From assembly GCA_029561255.1 (NCBI GenBank), contig JAKQJH010000201.1:1-58607 (forward strand): a stretch of DNA of 58,607 bases, given 5' to 3'. Below, piece by piece: positions 51,945 through 58,607 of the stretch (position 1 is its first letter; each line of letters starts with the position of its first letter). Below the pieces are notes generated by a model. That model searched no databases. It saw only the letters and a program-made list of their open reading frames with translations, and was not told where the DNA came from. Source of the stretch: Bacteroidota bacterium. GTDB taxonomy: Bacteria > Bacteroidota > Bacteroidia > Chitinophagales > Chitinophagaceae. The position numbers and the translations under genes were made by a program.

Positions 51945-54458
51945 ATGAGCGCAGCAAAGAATAAAATAACAGACGTACAGAACAACGACAGCGGCTTACA
52001 TGGGCAATACAAATCCTGGTTCCTCGAGTATGCCTCCTATGTAATCCTGGAAAGGGCCGTGCCCGCCGTGGAAGATGGGTTGAAACCGGTACAACGCCGG
52101 ATTCTTCATGCGATGAAGGAAATGGATGATGGTCGTTTTAATAAAGTAGCCAATATTATCGGACAAGCCATGCAGTATCACCCACACGGGGATGCCAGTA
52201 TCGGGGATGCCCTGGTAAATATGGGCCAAAAGGATCTGCTGATTGATACCCAGGGAAACTGGGGAGATGTCCGTACCGGAGATGATGCAGCAGCCGCCCG
52301 TTACATTGAAGCCCGCCTGAGCAAATTTGCCCTGGACGTGGCCTTCAATGCCAAAACCACGGAATGGCAGCTCAGTTATGACGGACGGAAAAACGAACCG
52401 GTGACCCTGCCGATGAAATTCCCCCTGCTCCTGGCTCATGGAGCCGATGGAATTGCCGTGGGTTTATCGACCAAGATTCTCCCGCATAATTTTGGTGAAC
52501 TGATTGACGCCGCGGTCAAATACCTGCGCGGCCGCAAGTTTGACCTGTTTCCTGATTTCCTGACGGGCGGGATGATTGATGTGGCAGACTATAACCAGGG
52601 AAAAAGAGGAGGGAAGGTAAAAGTAAGGGCCCATATCGAGGAAGTAGATAAGAAAACACTGGCGATTAAAAGTGTGCCTTACGGGGTAACCACCACGCAG
52701 ATGATGGAATCCATTGTAAAGGCCAATGACCAGGGAAAGATAAAGATCAAAAAAGTAACGGATAATACAGCAGCGGAAGTGGAGATCCAGGTGGACCTGG
52801 CTCCCGGTATTTCTCCGGATATTACCATTGATGCCTTGTATAAATTTACGGACTGTGAAGTATCCATTTCCCCGAATGCCTGTGTGATCGTGGAGCAGCG
52901 CCCGCAGTTCCTGGGCGTACAGGAGTTATTGAAACTATCAGTTGACAGAACCAAGGACCTGCTGGAACAGGAATTGAAGATCCGGCTAGCCGAGTTACAG
53001 GAAAAATGGCATTACACTTCGCTGGAGAAAATCTTCTTTGAGGAAAAGATCTACAAGGAACTGGAGAAAAAACATGAGACCTGGGATAAAGTACTGGAGT
53101 CGATTGATAAAGCTTTTACCCCCTTTAAGAAACTATTGAAAAGGGATATTTCCAGGGAAGACATTATCAAGCTGACAGAGAAACCGGTACGCCGGATTTA
53201 TAAGCTCGATATTGATGAACTGAACGCCCAGATCAAAGGACTGGAAGCCGATATCAGGCAGGTGAAAAATGACCTGGCTAACCTGGTGGATTATGCGGTG
53301 GCCTATTATGAAAACCTGCTGAAGAAATATGGTAAGGGGCGGGAGCGAAAAACCGAGATCAAAGCTTTTGAAGTAATCGAAGCCAAACACGTGGCCATTG
53401 CCAATACCAAACTGTTCGTCAATCGGGCAGAAGGATTTATCGGAACCGGTTTGAAAAAAGATGAGCTCCTGTTTGAGTGTTCTGACCTGGATGATATCAT
53501 TGTGTTTGCCAAACGGGGGATTATGAAAGTGGTTAAAGTGTCCGATAAGGCCTTTATCGGGAAGGAAATTCTCCATGCGGCGGTCTTTCAGAAGAATGAT
53601 GAGCGCACCACCTATAATATGATCTACCTGGATGGAGCGACCGGGATGAGTTATGCCAAACGATTTAACGTGACCGGGGTAACCCGGGACAAAGAGTATG
53701 ACCTTACCAAGGGCCATGAAAAATCAAAAATTCATTATTTCACCGCGAATCTGAACGGGGAGGCCGAAGTGGTGAAGATTGTGCTGGGCAATTGTACCGC
53801 GCGGATCAAGGATTTTGATTATTATTTTGAAGAGCTGGAGATAAAGGGACGCAATAGCCAGGGAAACCAGGTCACCAAGTATCCCATTAAATCCGTTAAG
53901 TTCAAGGAAAAAGGCCGGAGCACCATTGCCGGTAAAAAACTCTGGTATGATGATCAGTTTGGACGGTTGAACAGCGATGAGAAAGGATCCTACCTCGGTG
54001 TGTTTGAATCGGAGGACAAGATCCTGGTGATGTTCCGGGATGGTAATTATGAAATCACTGACCAGGAACTGACCCAGAAACTGGATTCAGAGAAAGTGAT
54101 CTTTATCGAGAAATTCAAACCGGAGCGGATTGTGACGGCAGTATATGTGGATATGGAGAAGAAACAGTTTATGGTGAAACGGTTTAAAATTGAAACCACC
54201 ACACTGAAGAATAAGTTCTCTTTTATCAAGGAAGGAGAAGGCAATTATGTGGAAGCCGTTACGACTATAGATGATCCCATCCTGGCGATGCAGCAGGGAA
54301 GGGGCGCACAGATCCGGAAAGGAAAACTGAAGATGAATAAAATCGCCGAAATTACCGGCTGGAGAACAGTAGGGACCAAACTGGCCGATTACAGCAAATC
54401 CACAGAAATGGAGTGGGTGAAACCGAAAGAGGAAGACAATCAGCCGGAATTATTTTAA
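51945..54458 (+). CDS. parC: DNA topoisomerase IV subunit A
   Basis: From MSAAKNKITD the product has 837 residues. The breakage-rejoining domain has the typical VQRRILHAMKEMDDGRF and QYHPHGDASIGDAL words, and the active-site tyrosine is Tyr120 in AAARYIEARL. The C-terminal domain is a beta-pinwheel without the GyrA box QRRGGKG, which supports topoisomerase IV over gyrase. It works with ParE, encoded 2.5 kb upstream. The transposase gene sits between them, its stop 4 bp before the ATG, so no separate promoter is visible directly upstream. Confidence 0.93.
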   Translation: MSAAKNKITDVQNNDSGLHGQYKSWFLEYASYVILERAVPAVEDGLKPVQRRILHAMKEMDDGRFNKVANIIGQAMQYHPHGDASIGDALVNMGQKDLLIDTQGNWGDVRTGDDAAAARYIEARLSKFALDVAFNAKTTEWQLSYDGRKNEPVTLPMKFPLLLAHGADGIAVGLSTKILPHNFGELIDAAVKYLRGRKFDLFPDFLTGGMIDVADYNQGKRGGKVKVRAHIEEVDKKTLAIKSVPYGVTTTQMMESIVKANDQGKIKIKKVTDNTAAEVEIQVDLAPGISPDITIDALYKFTDCEVSISPNACVIVEQRPQFLGVQELLKLSVDRTKDLLEQELKIRLAELQEKWHYTSLEKIFFEEKIYKELEKKHETWDKVLESIDKAFTPFKKLLKRDISREDIIKLTEKPVRRIYKLDIDELNAQIKGLEADIRQVKNDLANLVDYAVAYYENLLKKYGKGRERKTEIKAFEVIEAKHVAIANTKLFVNRAEGFIGTGLKKDELLFECSDLDDIIVFAKRGIMKVVKVSDKAFIGKEILHAAVFQKNDERTTYNMIYLDGATGMSYAKRFNVTGVTRDKEYDLTKGHEKSKIHYFTANLNGEAEVVKIVLGNCTARIKDFDYYFEELEIKGRNSQGNQVTKYPIKSVKFKEKGRSTIAGKKLWYDDQFGRLNSDEKGSYLGVFESEDKILVMFRDGNYEITDQELTQKLDSEKVIFIEKFKPERIVTAVYVDMEKKQFMVKRFKIETTTLKNKFSFIKEGEGNYVEAVTTIDDPILAMQQGRGAQIRKGKLKMNKIAEITGWRTVGTKLADYSKSTEMEWVKPKEEDNQPELF

Positions 54459-54460
54459 TG

Positions 54461-54620
54461 AGAAACGAGAAATGAGTAATCAGTAATGAGTAATGAGTAA
54501 ATCGTGTTACTGGTAATGGTTAATAAAATTAAACCCTCCGGAAACGGAGGGTTTAATTTTATATTCACTCTTCGATATTTACTCATTACTGATTACTGAT
54601 TATTCATTACTCATTTTCGT
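54461..54620. repeat. TGAGTAA-family heptad inverted repeat with central terminator
   Basis: The left arm holds four units (TGAGTAA, TCAGTAA, TGAGTAA, TGAGTAA, 54473-54500). The right arm holds their complements (TTTACTC, ATTACTG, ATTACTG, ATTATTC, ATTACTC, ATTTTCG, 54578-54619). Both outer ends read AGAAACGA. The element encloses the terminator at 54525-54560 and lies between two convergent genes; the stop of the minus-strand gene (54611-54613) lies in a right-arm unit. Confidence 0.92.
54525..54560. terminator. Bidirectional terminator with a perfect 16-bp stem
   Basis: AAAATTAAACCCTCCG (54525-54540), a GAAA tetraloop, then CGGAGGGTTTAATTTT (54545-54560). The stem is perfect and has T-rich ends on both strands. 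It serves parC and the convergent exported-protein gene. Confidence 0.95.
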
Positions 54621-55534
54621 TTCTTCCGTATCCGTATTGTAGCATTTTTCTCCAGGCTGCTGGACACCCTCAGGTCATATATTTTTTTTCCGTCCCGGAC
54701 ACGCATCAGCGCGGTATTGGGTGCAATCAATCCAAGATTTTCCGCAAATAAGGTGATCTCGTTTTCGGCTTTTGAAGAATCCAGTACAATATCTATATGA
54801 ATGGATTTATGGGTCAGTTTCTGGTTAAAGAGGATCAGTTCTTTATTATAAAATAAGGATACAATGTCCCCGTCTATTTCCCCATTATCATAGAGATCTA
54901 TCCGGAGGGAATCGGAATCCACTTCAATTTCATTGGCCAGTTCTGACTCTCTTTCGGTAAACTGTCTTTCAATTACATAATTTACCACTTTCCGCTGAAT
55001 AACTTTGACCGCTACTATGGTGTCTTTTTCGGCCGGTTTCCAGACCTGGTAATTTTCTTTGAATTCACTCAGGGCTTTCATGACAGAATCTTTCTTACTC
55101 GCGTCCCCGTCATGGGTAAGGCTGAATGAAATATCCGAACAGGTGTATTTATATTCTGGTTTTGCAGAAAATATACCGTTGATTACCGTTTTGGCCTTGG
55201 ATACACGTAATATTCCGACCATATCCATGATACAATCCACTTCAAAATTTCCGGATGAACCATGATACACTACCGGTACATCATAAATGATCAGCTGGCG
55301 GGTACTGGCATTATAGCTGCCTTTGATCTGCAGACTACGGTAAGTATTTTTGAAATAATAATTTATAATCCCATTTACATAATTCTTTTCCGGTTGCAAC
55401 ACCATTTCAACCAGGTAATTATTGGCGGAGCTGTTACTCTTTACATTGGCAAATCCATACCAGTAACCAAAGACGGTCTGAGACGAGCCCTGGAGGGTAA
55501 AAAGGAGTAAAAAAATCAGAAATCCTTTCTTCAT
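54611..55534 (-). CDS. Exported protein of unknown function, 307 residues
   Basis: From MKKGFLIFLLLFTLQGSSQ the product has a clear signal peptide (an ATG 18 bp upstream is less good). The body is beta-rich, with words such as FGYWYGFANVKSNS, GSYNASTRQLIIYDVPVVY and KYTCSDISFSLTHDG; it is probably an envelope protein. The C-terminus is very basic (RIRKKRK). I do not recognise a family. The stop TGA is supplied by the heptad repeat TGAGTAA read on this strand. It is downstream of smpB by 54 bp. Confidence 0.75.
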   Translation of the reverse strand: MKKGFLIFLLLFTLQGSSQTVFGYWYGFANVKSNSSANNYLVEMVLQPEKNYVNGIINYYFKNTYRSLQIKGSYNASTRQLIIYDVPVVYHGSSGNFEVDCIMDMVGILRVSKAKTVINGIFSAKPEYKYTCSDISFSLTHDGDASKKDSVMKALSEFKENYQVWKPAEKDTIVAVKVIQRKVVNYVIERQFTERESELANEIEVDSDSLRIDLYDNGEIDGDIVSLFYNKELILFNQKLTHKSIHIDIVLDSSKAENEITLFAENLGLIAPNTALMRVRDGKKIYDLRVSSSLEKNATIRIRKKRK

Positions 55535-55588
55535 AGTTTGTAATATCGGCAAAAGGCATGCCTTAAAAAAAGGAAGTTTTACACAGGG

Positions 55589-56026
55589 TTATTTCAGGTA
55601 TCTTTTCATTTCCTTCTCTACATCTTTCTGTTTGATGCTCTCCCGTTTATCATACAGTTTTTTACCACGGGCCAGCCCGATTTCCATTTTTACCAGGCTT
55701 TTGCTGTTGAAGAATATCCGGAGAGGGATCAGGGTATATCCCTTTTCCTTGAGCTTGGCTTCAATTTTCCGGATTTCTCTTTTTTCAAGTAAAAGTTTGC
55801 GGTCGCGCAGGGGATCATGATTATTGACGGTGCCATGAGTATATTCCGCAATATGCAGGGATTTGACCCAGATTTCTCCCTTGTGCACGAGGCAATAGCT
55901 GTCATTAAAACTGGCCCTGCCGCCCCGTAATGATTTTACTTCTGTACCCAGTAATACCATCCCCGCTTCATACTTGATGTCGATGAAGTAGTCATAATAT
56001 GCCTGCCTGTTTCTGAGTTCTGCCAT
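55589..56026 (-). CDS. smpB: SsrA-binding protein SmpB
   Basis: The 145-residue product matches SmpB: GTEVKSLRGGRASFNDSY, VHKGEIWVKSLHIAEYTHG, DPLRDRKLLLEKREI, IPLRIFFNSKSLVKMEIGLARGKK and the basic tail DKRESIKQKDVEKEMKRYLK. It binds tmRNA and brings it to stalled ribosomes for trans-translation. The ssrA gene itself is not in the window. A -7 element (TAACTTTG) is 36 bp upstream. The TSS lies between two copies of an 8-bp inverted repeat (ATAAGAGG/CCTCTTAT). Confidence 0.97.
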   Translation of the reverse strand: MAELRNRQAYYDYFIDIKYEAGMVLLGTEVKSLRGGRASFNDSYCLVHKGEIWVKSLHIAEYTHGTVNNHDPLRDRKLLLEKREIRKIEAKLKEKGYTLIPLRIFFNSKSLVKMEIGLARGKKLYDKRESIKQKDVEKEMKRYLK

Positions 56027-56061
56027 GGATAAAAATAAAATAAGAGGCTTCTGCCGGACGG

Positions 56062-56069
56062 CAAAGTTA
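56062..56069 (-). promoter_or_regulatory. -7 promoter element TAACTTTG for smpB
   Basis: This is an exact TAnnTTTG match on the minus strand, 36 bp before the smpB ATG. It is flanked by ATAAGAGG (56040-56047) and CCTCTTAT (56070-56077), a perfect inverted repeat that brackets the predicted start site. Confidence 0.5.
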
Positions 56070-56098
56070 CCTCTTATCGCTTATTCGTTCTGTTAAGA

Positions 56099-57013
56099 CT
56101 AATTTTTAAATAACACCAGTACGGAAGCCAGTTTGTTTTTTAACTCCTTACGGGGTACAATAAAGTCCAGGAAACCATGTTCCAGGATGAATTCACTCCG
56201 CTGGAAACCTTCCGGAAGGTCCTTTTTGATTGTTTCCTTGATTACCCTTGGACCTGCAAAACCGATCAGCGCTCCGGGCTCGGCAATATTCAGGTCACCC
56301 AGCATCCCGAAAGAGGCTGAAATACCTCCGAAAGTCGGGTCAGTGAGCAGTGAAATATAAGGAAGCTTTGCGTCGCTGAGCTGAGAAAGTTTACCACTGG
56401 TTTTTGCCAGTTGCATCAGCGAAAAAGCACTTTCCATCATCCGGGCACCACCACTCTTACTGATTACCATATAGGGCATCTGATTACCGATGCAATGATC
56501 AACTGCTCTTGAAAATTTTTCCCCCATCACACTGCCCAGTGAGCCGCCGATAAATTCAAAATCCATACAGGCCACCACTAAATCATTCCCGCCAACTTTA
56601 CCAACCGCCACCCGCATGGAATCTTTCAGATCCGTTTTGCTCCAGATTTCTTCCAGTCGTTTCTTATACGGTTTGAGATCGGTAAATTCAAGAAAATCCT
56701 TGCTTCGGATATTCTCAAACAGCTCTGTAAACTCGCCATTATCAAACAGGATTTCAAAATATTCCTGGCTGTTGATCCGGTGATGATAACCACATTTCGG
56801 ACAAACAAAGACATTTTCCTTTAATTCAGTAATCGTGCAGATAAAATTACATTCCGGGCATTTGACCCAAAGCCCTTCGGGGGTTTCTTTTTTCTCCGAA
56901 GTTTTGGTGTTAATTCCTTTCTTGATACGCTTAAACCAACTGGCCCGTGTCTCTTCAGCCTTGCCTTCCTCGCCAGACAGGTTCGCGTCAAAATCTTCAA
57001 TTTGTTTAGCCAT
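56099..57013 (-). CDS. accD: Acetyl-CoA carboxylase carboxyltransferase subunit beta
   Basis: The 304-residue product has an N-terminal zinc ribbon (CPEC at 52-55 and CPKC at 71-74) and the carboxyltransferase core: [54 protein letters not shown] and [12 protein letters not shown]. It transfers carboxyl groups from biotin to acetyl-CoA, the first step of fatty-acid synthesis. The alpha subunit is not in the window. A -7 box is at 57031-57038. Confidence 0.96.
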   Translation of the reverse strand: MAKQIEDFDANLSGEEGKAEETRASWFKRIKKGINTKTSEKKETPEGLWVKCPECNFICTITELKENVFVCPKCGYHHRINSQEYFEILFDNGEFTELFENIRSKDFLEFTDLKPYKKRLEEIWSKTDLKDSMRVAVGKVGGNDLVVACMDFEFIGGSLGSVMGEKFSRAVDHCIGNQMPYMVISKSGGARMMESAFSLMQLAKTSGKLSQLSDAKLPYISLLTDPTFGGISASFGMLGDLNIAEPGALIGFAGPRVIKETIKKDLPEGFQRSEFILEHGFLDFIVPRKELKNKLASVLVLFKN

Positions 57014-57030
57014 AACCGAATCTTGAACTA

Positions 57031-57038
57031 CAAATATA
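57031..57038 (-). promoter_or_regulatory. -7 promoter element TATATTTG for accD
   Basis: This is an exact TAnnTTTG match on the minus strand, 18-25 bp before the accD ATG. No clear TTG is seen at -33. Confidence 0.5.
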
Positions 57039-57099
57039 GTGACTTTGTAATTAGTGCGTAAAATGCGGTAAATTAAGTATTTAGCCCCTTATTTTTCGC

Positions 57100-58607
57100 T
57101 TATTTTTTTAAAACAGACTCAAATAACCGGAATATCCGCTTATACTCATCGGTCCAGCTGCTGGGCTCCACAAATCCATGATCTTCCATCGGATAGGAAG
57201 CCAGTTCCCAGTTATCTTTTCCCAGCTCGATCAGCCGTTGTGCGAGTTTTACCGCATCCTGATAATGTACATTTACATCCACCATTCCATGACAGATCAG
57301 CAGGTTTCCTTTGAGTCCTTCGGCAAAGTAATAAGGGGAACTCTTCCGGTAAGCCAGGCTATCGGTAAAAGGTTCATTCAGGATATTGGAAGTGTAACCA
57401 TGATTATAATTAGCCCAGTCGGTAACCGGCCGTAAAGCCGCTCCGGCAGCAAAAACGCCGGGTTCGTTGAACATACCCATCAAGGTAATAAAACCTCCGT
57501 ATGAGCCTCCGTAAAGTCCTACATGTTGCGGATTGATCCCGTGATTTTTGACGAGGTAGTTCACGGCATCCACATGATCGGATAAATCTTTTCCACCCAT
57601 GTGACGATAAATACCGGTTCTCCAGTCACGGCCGTATCCGGCACTTCCCCGGTAATCAATATCCAGAACTACATATCCCTGGTCGGCAAGCAGGTTATTA
57701 AACATATACTCCCTGAAATAACTGCTCCACCATTTATGTGCATTTTGCAGATAACCGGCCCCATGCACAAAGAGTACAGCCGGTTTATTGGGATGAGGAT
57801 TGGCGGGTTTATATAAACGGGCATACACCGTGGCTCCATCCCGGGCAGTAAAAGATACTACTTCAGGATCCTTCCAGTTATAGGAATTATATTCCTCGCT
57901 CTTTCCTAAAAAAGTAATCTGCTCTTCTTTGCCATTGGTTTTATTTTCCTTCAGGAACAATTCCCAGGGTTTTGTGGAATAGGAGTATAAATCAGCCAGC
58001 CATTTTTCATCCGGGGAAACCAGCACCTGATGCGCCCCCGTAGCAGTGGTGATTTTCTCTTTTTTCCCATCGGCAATAGTCAGCCGGTAAAAATGTTGCT
58101 CACCCGGATGAACTTCATTGGTGGTGATATAAAAATATTTTTTATCCCGGGAAATCTGCACCTGCTGCACTTCATAACTGCCGGATGTGAGCGCTCTTTT
58201 TTCACCCGTACTGATATTTACCAGGTAGATATGTGAGTAGCCGCTGGCTTCTGAGCGGAACCAGAAGAGCTGATCATCAATCCATCCGGAGGAGGCACTG
58301 CCAAAGCCGCCGGTACCGGGTCCCCCGATCCAGGCTTCATCCCGCTGACGATCCAGTAAACTGAAAATGCCTTTATCCCGGTCAAATTTCATCAGCCACC
58401 GGTCTTTATTATCCTGTGAACGGATTTCAAGAACGGCATTCGAGCCTTTAGGTGACCAGTTCAGAGATCCGAAGTTTACCGGGCGTAAAGCGGATTTTCT
58501 GGTTTTTTCTTCCAGCAGTTTCGGATAATCCTTCACATAATCCGGCAGGTCTTTTATACCGGGGATAGAATCTGTACGTACCTGGTAGATCGTGTCGGCT
58601 TCGCGGT
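57100..58607 (-). CDS. S9 family peptidase (DPP IV-type prolyl oligopeptidase), 5' end beyond window
   Basis: The frame is open to the right edge, so the N-terminus is missing; the visible part is 501 residues. The N-terminal region is a DPP IV-type propeller (SPKGSNAVLEIRS; WLMKFDRDKG; RSEASGYSHIYLVN). The C-terminal hydrolase domain has the nucleophile in GLYGGSYGGFITL, an Asp in DVNVHYQDAV and His in MEDHGF, the full catalytic triad. It should release dipeptides or cleave after proline in the envelope. The frame passes straight through a GTG at 58534-58536, which is not the start. Confidence 0.92.
   Translation of the reverse strand, partial: READTIYQVRTDSIPGIKDLPDYVKDYPKLLEEKTRKSALRPVNFGSLNWSPKGSNAVLEIRSQDNKDRWLMKFDRDKGIFSLLDRQRDEAWIGGPGTGGFGSASSGWIDDQLFWFRSEASGYSHIYLVNISTGEKRALTSGSYEVQQVQISRDKKYFYITTNEVHPGEQHFYRLTIADGKKEKITTATGAHQVLVSPDEKWLADLYSYSTKPWELFLKENKTNGKEEQITFLGKSEEYNSYNWKDPEVVSFTARDGATVYARLYKPANPHPNKPAVLFVHGAGYLQNAHKWWSSYFREYMFNNLLADQGYVVLDIDYRGSAGYGRDWRTGIYRHMGGKDLSDHVDAVNYLVKNHGINPQHVGLYGGSYGGFITLMGMFNEPGVFAAGAALRPVTDWANYNHGYTSNILNEPFTDSLAYRKSSPYYFAEGLKGNLLICHGMVDVNVHYQDAVKLAQRLIELGKDNWELASYPMEDHGFVEPSSWTDEYKRIFRLFESVLKK

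Noticed and set aside
47504-54458. Type II topoisomerase genes considered as gyrA/gyrB
   Set aside because: The B subunit has DNCIDEY in place of the GyrB word, and the A subunit lacks the GyrA box in its C-terminal domain, so topoisomerase IV fits better.

Overview
The window looks like chromosomal DNA from a member of the Bacteroidota, most likely a Chitinophagaceae-type bacterium. The evidence is a family repertoire typical of that group: a SusA-like secreted alpha-amylase, an OmpP1/FadL porin, a delta-60 repeat protein, DUF6370, DUF1835, a NIPSNAP protein, a soluble PQQ sugar dehydrogenase and an exported caspase-fold protein. Several intergenic regions also carry the Bacteroidota -7 promoter element TAnnTTTG. 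Nearly every gene is intact, and no rRNA, tRNA, CRISPR array or prophage was seen.

Region 1 (1-13637) holds envelope and redox genes: a delta-60 repeat protein, a beta-lactamase-fold hydrolase, a possible cysteine hydrolase, a cytochrome that joins FixO-like and FixP-like haem domains, an MFS transporter, a NIPSNAP protein, a PQQ sugar dehydrogenase, a cupin/AraC pair, a heptahaem cytochrome and a monohaem cytochrome. Region 2 (13893-20409) has an OmpA protein, a superfamily 1 helicase, and a same-strand run of lipid kinase, GNAT, ABC ATPase, DUF6370 and a small lipoprotein. Region 3 (20456-29473) has a TPR membrane protein, the caspase-like protein, the amylase, a FadL porin with a perfect CRP-type palindrome upstream, a short-chain dehydrogenase and a small glycogen-binding-type domain protein. 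Region 4 (29701-36558) is a signalling patch: a sensor histidine kinase, a class III nucleotidyl cyclase with TolB-like and TPR domains, and a histidine kinase homologue that has lost its phospho-accepting histidine. A DUF695/RraB protein and a lipoprotein amidase follow. Region 5 (36795-47266) contains smc, a redox operon (rhodanese-thioredoxin, BNR protein, methyltransferase), an M24 peptidase and a YdeI protein. Region 6 (47504-58607) holds parE, a methyltransferase, a DUF1835 gene, a REP-type transposase with its palindromes, parC, smpB, accD and a truncated S9 peptidase.

The most unusual signal lies between the genes. At least eight intergenic arrays are built from 7-bp units in several unrelated sequence families (AGTAAAA, TGTCAGN/CGTACTT, TTAGTAG, TGAGTAA). 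Most abut or contain the stop codon of a neighbouring gene, so that the repeat supplies the end of the reading frame. Because 7 is not a multiple of 3, any unit holding a stop triplet gives stops in all frames. Other items worth a second look are the pseudo-histidine kinase facing the cyclase, the CRP-like palindrome, the transposase 4 bp upstream of parC, and a lipid kinase that seems to need a non-canonical start codon.
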